Below are positions 1 to 6,596 of a stretch of 6,598 bases of DNA, one piece after another. A model generated the notes under the pieces. The model had not been told where the DNA came from. It saw only the letters and a list, made by a program, of their open reading frames with translations, and made no database searches. Made by a program: the position numbers and the translations under genes. The stretch is taken from contig JAFAGX010000518.1 in assembly GCA_019237515.1 (NCBI GenBank), forward strand, positions 1 to 6,598. The letters are read 5' to 3'. The stretch comes from Acidobacteriaceae bacterium. Lineage in GTDB: Bacteria > Acidobacteriota > Terriglobia > Terriglobales > SbA1. Positions within the stretch are counted from its first letter, which is position 1. Each line of letters starts with the position of its first letter.

Positions 1-1
1 C

Positions 2-1243
2 CTGATTTTTGCCCTGCTTCTCCTCTGCAGTGCTTGCGGGGAATACTACCGCCCAGTGGCTTTTCCTATCACACCGCCGTCGCCGAACCCCGCGTTTTCC
101 CATGTGGTCGTGGTGCTGACGGACAACGGGAACAACAATCCGGGTGCAAGCACCACGATCGATGTCTCGGGTGATAGCGCAACTTCGCAGTCGACAGTCG
201 GGATAAAGCCTTCCTATGCGGCGCTGGTCGCCAACGGCACGAGAGTCTTCGTTGCTAACAGCGCAGACGATTCGGTTTCGACGTTTTCGCCCAGCAGTGC
301 GACTCCAGTGAACACGATCAGCTTGCCTGCGGGGTCAGTTCCGACCTTTGTTGCTTCCAGCGAAACAGCAACGGTTTACGTGTCCAACTCTGGCATGGGA
401 ACTATTTCGGCGATTTCTACCGTTAACAACGTCATTACGAATACGATTCCGATCGGGGGAACTCCCGTTGCGATGGCGGAGATGCCAAACGCACAGAAGC
501 TTTACGTTGCGAACGGCGCGACCGCCGCTGCTAATGGCTCAGTAGTCAGTATTAACACGGTGGACAAGACGGTGAATCAGCCAGTAGTAGCGAGCGCCGC
601 TGCTCCGTGGGTTTCGCCGACCTGGGTGGTAGCCCGCTCCGACAGCCAAAGAGTTTACGTGCTGGACAAGGGCAGCGGCTTCGTCTCAGCCATTGATACA
701 GACTTCGATACGGTAGCAGGTACGGCGTCGGTTGGCATCGGAGCTGATTTCATGGTGTACGATCCCACGTTGAACCGTCTTTATGTAACCAACCCGGTGG
801 CCAACACGGTTGTTGCGATCGACGCCTCAAACGATAGTCTTCCGGCGATCTCAAGCCCCGTTTCCGTCCCTAGCCCCGTTTCGGTAACGGTCGTACCGAA
901 TGGCACGAGAGCTTATGTAGCCAGCGCAATTGTCAGCGGAGCCAATGTTACATCGCGAGTGACCGTGCTGAATGCGGCGGACCTTACTGTGAAAGCCACA
1001 ATCCCGCTGACCTCAGTTCCGCTGGTTTGTGCCACTCAGACATGGTCTGAATTGTCGATCGCGGCGGCGGCCGACAATTCGCGGGTTTACGTGGGGAATT
1101 GCGACGCCCGCAATACAGATGTGATCCAAACTTCCAACGACACGTTGTTGCTGGAAATCCCTGCCCCGTTTGGTGGACCCTTCAGCCCTCCCACCACTCA
1201 GCAACCCTTGCAGAATCCGGTTTTGGTCGTCGCCGGGCCATAA
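2..1243 (+). CDS. YVTN-repeat beta-propeller lipoprotein (5' end outside window)
   Basis: The frame is open from the first bases of the window. The 18 codons before the internal GTG at 56 encode LIFALLLLCSACGEYYRP, which reads as the end of a lipoprotein signal peptide with a probable lipidated Cys at 35-37 (lipobox CSAC, a weak -3 residue). The true start is therefore upstream and the GTG at 56 is not the start. Numbering from that GTG, seven YVTN-like signatures recur near residues 63 (RVFVANS), 106 (TVYVSNS), 148 (KLYVANG), 199 (RVYVLDK), 241 (RLYVTNP), 285 (RAYVASA) and 343 (RVYVGNC), each followed by a strand ending in a pattern like VSAI or VVAI. That matches a seven-bladed propeller. 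Cys325 and Cys349 could form a disulfide. Such proteins are usually anchored outside the cytoplasm and may bind ligands or partners; the specific role here is unknown. No enzymatic motif is visible. The gene ends with TAA and converges with the XapX-like gene. Confidence 0.85.
   Translation: MIFALLLLCSACGEYYRPVAFPITPPSPNPAFSHVVVVLTDNGNNNPGASTTIDVSGDSATSQSTVGIKPSYAALVANGTRVFVANSADDSVSTFSPSSATPVNTISLPAGSVPTFVASSETATVYVSNSGMGTISAISTVNNVITNTIPIGGTPVAMAEMPNAQKLYVANGATAAANGSVVSINTVDKTVNQPVVASAAAPWVSPTWVVARSDSQRVYVLDKGSGFVSAIDTDFDTVAGTASVGIGADFMVYDPTLNRLYVTNPVANTVVAIDASNDSLPAISSPVSVPSPVSVTVVPNGTRAYVASAIVSGANVTSRVTVLNAADLTVKATIPLTSVPLVCATQTWSELSIAAAADNSRVYVGNCDARNTDVIQTSNDTLLLEIPAPFGGPFSPPTTQQPLQNPVLVVAGP
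854..889 (+). repeat. 18-bp in-frame tandem duplication inside the propeller gene
   Basis: Two adjacent 18-base units (854-871 and 872-889) share 14 of 18 bases, including the first 11 (agccccgtttc). They are in frame and encode SPVSVP followed by SPVSVT. The duplication lies in the loop/strand leading into the sixth YVTN signature. It looks like a local slippage duplication that has since diverged. Confidence 0.7.
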
Positions 1244-1268
1244 TGATTTATCCACGACTATGCGGCAG

Positions 1269-1493
1269 TTACCGCTTTTCGGAACTCTTTGCGCTGTAAG
1301 TCAGCGTGGCCGACGCTTTAGTCTCGCGTTTGGATCTCGCGGCGAGCAGCTTGTCTGCGGCGATATAGCCCATAGTCATCGAAACTACTAGCAATGCGCC
1401 AATGAGTTTTGGTGGACTCGGGACTGGAACATCAAACCATCTGCAAACGATTCCGATCAGTAGTCCCAATGCCAGCCCTATAACAGTTTTCAT
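1269..1493 (-). CDS. XapX/DUF1427-family small membrane protein
   Basis: This is a 74-residue protein with two predicted membrane helices, about residues 3-20 and 30-47. Helix 1 carries a glycine zipper (G6, G10, G14). The helices are joined by a short Pro-rich turn (PVPSPP, 23-28), and helix 2 ends in GYIAADKL. This layout matches the XapX-domain (DUF1427) family, whose biochemical role is not established. After residue 52 there is a basic, Ser/Lys-rich tail of about 22 residues that is probably cytosolic and makes the protein longer than the core domain. The ATG at 1493 is preceded by GGGGGTGA (1497-1504), an acceptable ribosome-binding site. The gene is on the same strand as the chemotaxis operon, about 210 nt after cheX, and its stop is 25 nt from the stop of the convergent lipoprotein gene. 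Family assignment rests on motif recall; the gene itself is well supported. Confidence 0.8.
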   Translation of the reverse strand: MKTVIGLALGLLIGIVCRWFDVPVPSPPKLIGALLVVSMTMGYIAADKLLAARSKRETKASATLTYSAKSSEKR

Positions 1494-1540
1494 GCTTCAC
1501 CCCCGAAATCTCCGCTGTAATGAAGGAAACCGCACACTTG

Positions 1541-1553
1541 CGGGCTTTGCCCG
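1541..1553. repeat. Short perfect hairpin in the presumed leader of the XapX-like gene
   Basis: CGGGC at 1541-1545 pairs with GCCCG at 1549-1553 around a TTT loop (AAA on the minus strand). It would lie in the 5' leader of the XapX-like mRNA, about 48 nt before the start codon. No T-run follows on either strand, so it is not a standard terminator. A 5-bp stem can also arise by chance. Confidence 0.35.
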
Positions 1554-1579
1554 GCACATACTTAGTGCACGGAATTGAA

Positions 1580-1588
1580 TGTATAGCA
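1580..1588 (-). promoter_or_regulatory. Candidate extended -10 promoter for the XapX-like gene
   Basis: Read on the minus strand, 1588 to 1580 is TGCTATACA, a match to the extended -10 form TGnTATAAT with one mismatch in the hexamer. No good -35 box lies 16-18 bases further upstream, where the sequence is close to GTCCGA; extended -10 promoters often tolerate this. Transcription would begin near 1573 and give a leader of about 80 nt before the ATG at 1493. This is sequence resemblance only. Confidence 0.35.
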
Positions 1589-1667
1589 TACTGTGCCAGC
1601 TTTCGGACTAGCCGCGGTTATCCGAGACAAGCCGTTTGGAGGAGATGTGAAGGGGAAGTGGATAGCG

Positions 1668-1683
1668 CGGCTGCCAGCAGCCG
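1668..1683. repeat. 6-bp perfect hairpin just after cheX
   Basis: CGGCTG (1668-1673) and CAGCCG (1678-1683) form a perfect G+C-rich stem around the four-base loop CCAG. It lies 22 nt past the cheX stop codon, where the operon transcript might end. The minus strand continues as CGCTATCCAC, with no U-tract, so it is not a canonical intrinsic terminator. It could stabilise a 3' end or be incidental. Confidence 0.35.
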
Positions 1684-1705
1684 GATCGGAGGACGGGCAA
1701 TGTCT

Positions 1706-2197
1706 CTAGTTTCCTGCCGCGGCGGATTGGCGAGCTGGGTTGTAGCGCATCGTAATATTCATAAACACGTTGCCGCTACAGGTTTCAAAGCAGATCACCA
1801 GGGCCTCGGTATCTTCCGTGTTCTTGGGACCGTGCTCGGAGGTATGAAGCGCGGGGGGATGAACGCGGAAATGGAAACCCTGATCATTCAACGACGTGAC
1901 CGCATTGCCGATGACCTGGTTGGCGAGTTCGAATACGGTTTCCTTCACAAGGTCGTCGGATTCGGGTAGTTCGGTACCTGCAAACTTGCTAGCGACGCGC
2001 ACAGCCGTCTCCGTATCGAGATCGAAGATGATTCTGCCTTCGATGTCGCCGGTGATCCACACCAGCGCCGCCACGCCCTTGCGCCGATAGGCTTCCTGCT
2101 CCATGGTCAGGTTGCCAATCGAAGTTGAGCAGTGCAGGTTTTGAGCCAGCACGGCATCGGCCGCGTTAATGAACGGCTGAATCAACTCCATTTTCAT
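1706..2197 (-). CDS. cheX: CheX-family CheY-P phosphatase
   Basis: This 163-residue protein belongs to the CheC/CheX/FliY phosphatase superfamily, which hydrolyses the aspartyl phosphate on CheY and so ends the excitation signal. The family signature is visible as FELANQVIGNAV, giving the catalytic pair E90 and N93 (ExxN) on one long helix. There is a single such motif, as in CheX, where CheC typically has two. The N-terminal MKMELIQPFINAADAVL resembles the start of known CheX proteins. I chose the ATG at 2197 over the one at 2221 because the upstream start overlaps the end of cheY, while the ATG at 2197 is one base after the cheY stop and has GGGAG (2204-2208) six bases ahead. A second ATG at 2191 is possible. 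The coupling to cheY supports CheY as its substrate. It is the last gene of the operon in this window. Confidence 0.88.
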   Translation of the reverse strand: MKMELIQPFINAADAVLAQNLHCSTSIGNLTMEQEAYRRKGVAALVWITGDIEGRIIFDLDTETAVRVASKFAGTELPESDDLVKETVFELANQVIGNAVTSLNDQGFHFRVHPPALHTSEHGPKNTEDTEALVICFETCSGNVFMNITMRYNPARQSAAAGN

Positions 2198-2198
2198 A

Positions 2199-2639
2199 TT
2201 AGGCTCCCGCGCCCGCGGCATTGGCCACGCTGATATCCTCGCCCATCACGTACTTGATGACTTCGTACAGGACCTCAGGCTTCACGGGTTTCTGTACAAA
2301 ATGGCGCGCACCGCGTTGCAGCGCGGCCACGATGTTTTCCTGATAGCCGACGGAAGAAACCATGACGACGCGAGCGTCGGGATGCTTCTGCACGATTTTT
2401 TCCGCCGCCTCAATCCCTTCCATCTGCGGCATGGTGATGTCCATGAGCACGATGTCGGGCTTGGTGCGGTCGTATTCGGCGATGGCACTCACGCCGTCGC
2501 CGGCTTCGCCGGCAAGTTGCCCGCCGAAGCTTTCAATCATGCGAGCCAGGTTCTTGCGGGCAAAGACCGAGTCGTCCACGACTAAATAGCGGACGGCCTG
2601 TCCGTCTTTACTGCGTTTCATTGGCGCAAACTGCTCCAT
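2199..2639 (-). CDS. cheY: CheY-type single-domain response regulator
   Basis: This 146-residue protein is essentially one receiver domain with no output domain. The active site is complete: acidic pair D22-D23, phospho-acceptor D67 in VLMDITMP, switch Ser S95 and the invariant K117 in QKP. The aromatic switch position three before the Lys is Phe (F114) where enterobacterial CheY has Tyr. It should take phosphate from CheA and act on the flagellar motor or another motility target. Compared with a minimal CheY it has about 16 extra N-terminal residues and a short Ala/Gly-rich C-terminal tail (NAAGAGA). The ATG at 2639 is preferred over an in-frame ATG at 2621 because a near-perfect AGGAGGT site precedes it. 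The stop codon is one base from the cheX start. Confidence 0.93.
   Translation of the reverse strand: MEQFAPMKRSKDGQAVRYLVVDDSVFARKNLARMIESFGGQLAGEAGDGVSAIAEYDRTKPDIVLMDITMPQMEGIEAAEKIVQKHPDARVVMVSSVGYQENIVAALQRGARHFVQKPVKPEVLYEVIKYVMGEDISVANAAGAGA
2204..2208 (-). promoter_or_regulatory. Shine-Dalgarno site deciding the cheX start
   Basis: GGGAG on the minus strand (2208 to 2204) lies six bases before ATG 2197 and within the final codons of cheY. It favours the 163-residue form over a 171-residue form that would start at 2221. Confidence 0.6.
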
Positions 2640-2643
2640 AACT

Positions 2644-2650
2644 ACCTCCT
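2644..2650 (-). promoter_or_regulatory. Strong Shine-Dalgarno site of cheY
   Basis: On the minus strand 2650 to 2644 reads AGGAGGT, four bases before the ATG at 2639. It is the strongest ribosome-binding site in the window and sits in the only intergenic gap (47 nt) of the operon. It fixes the cheY start and would support high, independent translation of CheY. Confidence 0.8.
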
Positions 2651-2686
2651 AACGCGAATTCCTGACGTTGTACGACAATCACAAAA

Positions 2687-3787
2687 CTAGTTGTTGCCAG
2701 CGCGGGCGGCTTTGCCGTCGGCCCCGGCCCCCTTGCGATCCTGCGTGCACTGCGCGAGTAAGGTGTTGGCAATCGCCTCCAAGCCCACCACCCGCACGGC
2801 ATATCCTCGTTCGATTGCAGCCTTTGGCATGCCATACACTACGCAGGAGTCCTCGCTCTGCGCGATCGTCATGCCTCCCGCCGCTTTCACCTGGTTCATG
2901 CCCTCCGCGCCATCCTCGCCCATACCCGTCATGAGAAGAGCGATGGCTTTGTTTCCGAATTCTTCTGCGACACTCTTGAAAAGCACCTCTACGGAGGGGC
3001 GGTGCCCATTCACGCGCGGTTCATCACTCAGAACTGCAACGTCTCCCAATGGAAGACGCTTGGCCTTCATGTGGCGGCTGCCAGGGCACACGAGAGCACG
3101 GCCGGGTAACAACAGGTCGCCGGACTGCGCTTCTTTTACGCGAATGGCGCAGATTTCGTCCAGGCGCCGCGAAAACATCTCGGTGAAGCCCTCGGGCATG
3201 TGCTGCACGATGAGGATGGTTCCCGGAAACTCCTTGGGCAACTGGGGCAGCACGTATTGCAAGGCCTGGGGGCCACCCGTCGAGATGCCAATCGCAACCA
3301 CTCGCGTGGGACGCTGCCCGCTCGTGGGGGCCATCTTGTCTAAAGTTGGGGGGCCTGCAGACATGGGTGCGGCAATATTGAGTCCTCGGCTCTGGGCTGC
3401 AGCTTTGATCTTGGTGATCAGTTCATTCGCGATCTCCGGCATGCGTGCGGACACATCGGCCGGCTTGGCCACAAAATCGAAAGCTCCGATGGAGAGCGCC
3501 TTCAGCGTGACCGCCGCTCCCTGTGTGCTGTGCGAACTTACAACGATCACCGGCACGCGATGGTGACGCATGATTTCCTTAAGCATGTCGAGGCCACTCA
3601 TGCCCGGCATTTCCAGGTCGAGTGTTACCACTTGCGGCCTCAGTTCCTCGATTTTCTTCAGGCCGAAGTTTCCGTCCATGGCGGTCCCAACAACCTGAAT
3701 GCTGTTGTCGGTGGCGAGAATTTGCGGGATCAGCTTGCGCATGAGGGCGGAATCGTCGACCACGAGCACGCGTACGGGTTCGGTCAT
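2687..3787 (-). CDS. cheB: CheB receptor methylesterase/glutamine deamidase
   Basis: This 366-residue cytoplasmic enzyme removes methyl groups from receptor glutamates and can deamidate receptor glutamines, countering CheR during adaptation. Residues 1-125 are a receiver domain with D11-D12, phospho-acceptor D57 (TLDLEMPG) and K108 (AKP). A linker of about 35 residues follows. The C-terminal esterase domain has the catalytic triad S169 (GISTGGP), H196 (VQHMPEGF) and D292 (MTGMGEDGA), all intact. Length fits the family. A basic, Gly/Ala-rich tail after about residue 347 (QDRKGAGADGKAARAGNN) lies beyond the usual domain end. The ATG at 3787 overlaps the cheA stop in ATGA, and GGGAGG (3795-3800) lies seven bases upstream, so translation is probably coupled to cheA. 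Activity should be switched on by phosphate from CheA. Confidence 0.97.
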   Translation of the reverse strand: MTEPVRVLVVDDSALMRKLIPQILATDNSIQVVGTAMDGNFGLKKIEELRPQVVTLDLEMPGMSGLDMLKEIMRHHRVPVIVVSSHSTQGAAVTLKALSIGAFDFVAKPADVSARMPEIANELITKIKAAAQSRGLNIAAPMSAGPPTLDKMAPTSGQRPTRVVAIGISTGGPQALQYVLPQLPKEFPGTILIVQHMPEGFTEMFSRRLDEICAIRVKEAQSGDLLLPGRALVCPGSRHMKAKRLPLGDVAVLSDEPRVNGHRPSVEVLFKSVAEEFGNKAIALLMTGMGEDGAEGMNQVKAAGGMTIAQSEDSCVVYGMPKAAIERGYAVRVVGLEAIANTLLAQCTQDRKGAGADGKAARAGNN

Positions 3788-5955
3788 GACTGGGCCTCCC
3801 GTACTTCAGATAAACTACGACCTCGTTCAGCACGAGAGAGTAGAAGCCCAAATACCGGTCTGATCTCCGGGTCCTGGCGCAATTTCGTAAAGCCTTCAAT
3901 CAACGCGGCCAAATTCAGAATCAACACCACCCGGCCATCGCCCAGGATCGAAGCACCGCTGACCAGATCGGTTTCGACCGTCTGGTCATCCAACGCCTTG
4001 ATCACCAACTCCTCCTCGCCTTCGAGGGCGTTGACCAGAAGGCCGAACTTGCGTTCTCCCATATTGATGACGAGCACGAAGATTTTTTCGTCGCGTGCAG
4101 CAGCGGAGGTTTTTGGCAGACTGCCCAATCGGATTACGGGTAGAACCTGGTTTCGACGTTGCAACATTTCACAGCCATCGACGAGGTGCAGGTCCGATTC
4201 GTGGGCGCGTGCGATTTCTCCGACCGCGCTCAAGGGAATTGCATAAAGCCGCTGCTCCACCCGGAAAAGCAGCGCTTTGATGATGGCGAGGGTCAGGGGC
4301 AACTGCAGGCGAAACCTGGTGCCTTGCCCGACGCGGGTTTCGACCTGCACACTCCCCTTCAGGCGCTGCAATACCGTCTGCACGACGTCCAGGCCAACCC
4401 CGCGCCCGGAGACCGCTGTAATCTTTTCCGCTGTGCTGAACCCGGGCTGGAAAATGAATTGCAAAATTTCAGTTTCGCTGAGGCGAGCGGCCTTCTCGGC
4501 CGTCAAGATACTGCGCTCAATCGCTTTTGCTTTTACTTTCTGCGCATCGATGCCGCCGCCATCATCGCTGACTTCCACGATTACATGATTAGCCTGATGG
4601 TAGGCATCAAGAAAAATGGTTCCTTGAGCGGGCTTCCCGGCCCGCTGGCGCTGCTCCGGAGTTTCGATACCGTGATCGACAGCATTCCGCACCAAATGTG
4701 TAAGAGGCTCGGCAATCGCATCCAGAAGACCCTTGTCGAGATCGGTGTCCTGGCCGCGCAAAACCAACTGCACATCCTTTCCGCAGTGTTTCGCAACATC
4801 GCGAACAATTCTCGGGAACCTGCGAAAGAGTTGTTCAACGGGCACCATGCGAACTTTCATCACTGAACGCTGAAGATCGTTCAAGACTCGCGACTGAAAG
4901 GCCATCGCATCCGCGAAACGGTTCCGAGTCGGATCCTTTGGATAATGCCGGGCGAACTCGTTGATCGCCTGCTGCAGCATGGATTTGCCAATGATTAGCT
5001 CCCCCACCAGGTTCAGGACCGCGTCGATGCGTTCCGCGTCCACACGCAGAATGTTTTCCGAGGATGCAGATGTCTTCGGAGTGTTCGCAACCTCTGGTCC
5101 CGACGTCTTGGCGGATTCGGACAATGTCGCTGCTGTTGGATGTTGCTCATCTACATTGATGGCCTCCGGCCCAAGCAGCGACTCAGTTGCCTCGGGGGCT
5201 GCTGGCTTCGCTTGGATTTCGACGGTGTCGACCTTGACTTCGGCGATGACCGTGGGAATTCGGCATTTCCCAACGACTTCCTGGTCGGACTTGTTGCTCG
5301 CCACAAGGATCTGAAATACTGGCGTGTTCTCGGTGGATCCGGGCTCCGGCCGCGAACCGAGAACCGACCCTAGTTCGTTGAGTGCTTTAATTAGAAGTTG
5401 CCGGGCCGCAATGGGCATGGCGCAATGCGGATCAATTTGCGCCTGGATGCAATAAATGTGCTTGCCTTGCTGCGCCGCTTCCTGCATTGCGAGCTTTTCG
5501 TATTCGCTCCACACAACCGGCGCCACTGCAGGAGCCTTGGCCTTTCTGGAGCGCGATTTCTTTGCATTTGGATCTCGCGCCAAGGCGGCAATTTTTTTTC
5601 GCAATGCCGACGTGGAAGGCAACTCAGACTGATTGCGATAAGCGGTCAGCATGGCAGCAAAGATATCTGCCGTGCTGAATACGATCTCCGTCAGCGAGTC
5701 GTGCGCACTGGCTGATTCCAGTGCCAGCGCGTCTTCCAACTTATGGGCAAGCTCGCTGAGTTCCGGGAAGCCAGCGGCAGCCGAATCGCCCTTCAAAGTA
5801 TGGACGATGCGGCGAATGGTGCGTACAGTTTCGCCATCGCCCGGCTGCTGTTCGAGCTTGAGCGCTTCTTCGTTCAGTGATTGCAGCAGTTCCTGTGCGG
5901 TTTCGAAGAACAACTCGCGCAACTCGCTGCCGCGTTCATCTGAGAACTGACTCAC
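3784..5955 (-). CDS. cheA: CheA chemotaxis histidine kinase
   Basis: This 723-residue cytoplasmic kinase reads receptor state and phosphorylates CheY and CheB. P1 (about 1-125) has the phosphorylated H52 in HTLKGDSAAAGF. Residues 149-245 show an alternating strand/helix pattern like a P2-type response-regulator docking domain but do not match classical P2 by eye. A flexible Ala/Pro/Thr/Glu-rich linker spans 246-299. P3 dimerisation helices start near 300 (ENILRVDAERID). The P4 ATPase domain has the N box HLVRNAVDHG (N424), G1 box DDGGGID (464-470), GFSTAEK (505-511) and G2 box GRGVGLDV (517-524). The CheW-like P5 domain covers about 555-690 and should bind CheW and receptors. All catalytic motifs are intact. 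The start is GTG at 5955, overlapping the cheR stop in GTGA, with GAGGTG (5961-5966) five bases upstream. Confidence 0.97.
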   Translation of the reverse strand: MSQFSDERGSELRELFFETAQELLQSLNEEALKLEQQPGDGETVRTIRRIVHTLKGDSAAAGFPELSELAHKLEDALALESASAHDSLTEIVFSTADIFAAMLTAYRNQSELPSTSALRKKIAALARDPNAKKSRSRKAKAPAVAPVVWSEYEKLAMQEAAQQGKHIYCIQAQIDPHCAMPIAARQLLIKALNELGSVLGSRPEPGSTENTPVFQILVASNKSDQEVVGKCRIPTVIAEVKVDTVEIQAKPAAPEATESLLGPEAINVDEQHPTAATLSESAKTSGPEVANTPKTSASSENILRVDAERIDAVLNLVGELIIGKSMLQQAINEFARHYPKDPTRNRFADAMAFQSRVLNDLQRSVMKVRMVPVEQLFRRFPRIVRDVAKHCGKDVQLVLRGQDTDLDKGLLDAIAEPLTHLVRNAVDHGIETPEQRQRAGKPAQGTIFLDAYHQANHVIVEVSDDGGGIDAQKVKAKAIERSILTAEKAARLSETEILQFIFQPGFSTAEKITAVSGRGVGLDVVQTVLQRLKGSVQVETRVGQGTRFRLQLPLTLAIIKALLFRVEQRLYAIPLSAVGEIARAHESDLHLVDGCEMLQRRNQVLPVIRLGSLPKTSAAARDEKIFVLVINMGERKFGLLVNALEGEEELVIKALDDQTVETDLVSGASILGDGRVVLILNLAALIEGFTKLRQDPEIRPVFGLLLSRAERGRSLSEVREAQS

Positions 5956-6596
5956 GGTTTCACCTCAATCTGCTGATACGCCGTTCCCGTGTCGCGATAA
6001 ATCATCGTGAACTTGTCAGTCAGTCCCAGCAAGGTCTCTGCATGTCCCACGAGCAGAAATCCGCCTGGATTCAGGCAGCGCGAGAATTTCTCAATCAAGC
6101 GGCGTTGCTCCGCCTCATCGAAGTACATCATCACGTTGCGGCAGAAAATCACGTCGTTGCGCTGCGGCAGGTATTCGGTTTTGAGATTGTGAAAATCAAA
6201 ATGAATGAGTTCTTTTAACGCCTTCTTTACCGCGTATCGCTCGCCAACCTTATCGAAATGGCGAAGACGATAGGTGTAATCCACCGAAGCCATTTGGCTC
6301 TCGCTGTAAGTTCCTTCTTGTGCAGCACGCAGGACGCTGTAGCTGATGTCGCTGGCCAGGATTTCAACTCTCCACGGAGGAGGCACCAGCGGCTTGGGAA
6401 TTGCCGATTCATGACCCGAAGGATTTCGCAGGCAATGGTAAGAGAGAGCGTCGGCCACGAGCATCGCCATGGTGTACGGCTCCTGTCCGGTGGAGCAGCC
6501 CGCGCTCCACAAACGCAATGAAAATTCCCGTTTTTCCTGCTTTTCGCGCAGCATCTGGTCGAGGATGTGCTTGTGAAAGAGATCGAGTTGCGCCTT
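5952..6596 (-). CDS. cheR: CheR receptor methyltransferase (5' end outside window)
   Basis: CheR transfers methyl groups from S-adenosylmethionine to receptor glutamates, opposing CheB. The frame is open to the window edge. The ATG at 6554 is internal, because the 14 codons before it (KAQLDLFHKHILDQ) continue the helix that precedes the SAM domain in this family. Only the C-terminal 214 residues are present; the N-terminal helical domain is missing. Numbering from the first full codon, the SAM-binding motif GCSTGQEPY is at 33-41, the ASDIS strand with D83 follows, then HFDFHNL (132-138), RNVMMYFD (153-160) and NPGGFLLVGHAETL near the end. A Pro-rich insertion of about 22 residues (53-74, containing IPKPLVPPPW) lies between the first helix and second strand of the SAM fold. 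The stop overlaps the cheA start by four bases. Confidence 0.95.
   Translation of the reverse strand, partial: KAQLDLFHKHILDQMLREKQEKREFSLRLWSAGCSTGQEPYTMAMLVADALSYHCLRNPSGHESAIPKPLVPPPWRVEILASDISYSVLRAAQEGTYSESQMASVDYTYRLRHFDKVGERYAVKKALKELIHFDFHNLKTEYLPQRNDVIFCRNVMMYFDEAEQRRLIEKFSRCLNPGGFLLVGHAETLLGLTDKFTMIYRDTGTAYQQIEVKP
5961..5966 (-). promoter_or_regulatory. Shine-Dalgarno site deciding the GTG start of cheA
   Basis: On the minus strand 5966 to 5961 reads GAGGTG, five bases before GTG at 5955. It lies inside the last codons of cheR and supports the rare GTG start, giving a coupled GTGA stop/start junction. Confidence 0.7.

Larger units (their letters stand above)
1494..1705. other. Non-coding spacer between cheX and the XapX-like gene
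   Basis: I see no convincing gene in this stretch. A plus-strand frame opens at ATG 1520 but lacks a ribosome-binding site and runs straight into the antisense of cheX, so I treat it as chance. The spacer holds one promoter-like element and two short perfect hairpins, listed separately. Neither hairpin is followed by a T-run on either strand. Confidence 0.6.

Noticed and set aside
56..58. GTG at 56 as start of the lipoprotein gene
   Set aside because: The in-frame codons before it encode a hydrophobic stretch with a lipobox Cys, so the real start is upstream of the window.
1262..1279. Possible intrinsic terminator GCGG-cagtta-CCGC followed by TTTT after the lipoprotein gene
   Set aside because: The stem is only four base pairs with a six-base loop and overlaps the stop of the XapX-like gene; too weak to call.
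1586..1599. Sigma-54 promoter-like TGGCAC...TGCT on the minus strand
   Set aside because: The GG and GC elements are two bases too close for the fixed -24/-12 spacing and the TTGC box is incomplete.
1520..1969. 149-codon plus-strand open frame starting in the cheX-xapX gap
   Set aside because: No Shine-Dalgarno before ATG 1520, and more than half is antisense to cheX.
2691..3566. 291-codon plus-strand open frame opposite cheB
   Set aside because: It lies wholly antisense to a cheB gene with intact catalytic motifs, its Cys/Arg/Pro-rich translation matches no family, and no start signal supports it. It is a shadow caused by G+C-rich codon bias.
3530..4866. Long plus-strand open frames opposite cheA and the start of cheB
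   Set aside because: Antisense to well-supported P4/P5 domains of CheA; no recognisable domain and no ribosome-binding sites.
6552..6554. ATG at 6554 as start of cheR
   Set aside because: The open frame continues to the window edge with family-like sequence, and starting here would remove the N-terminal domain expected of CheR.
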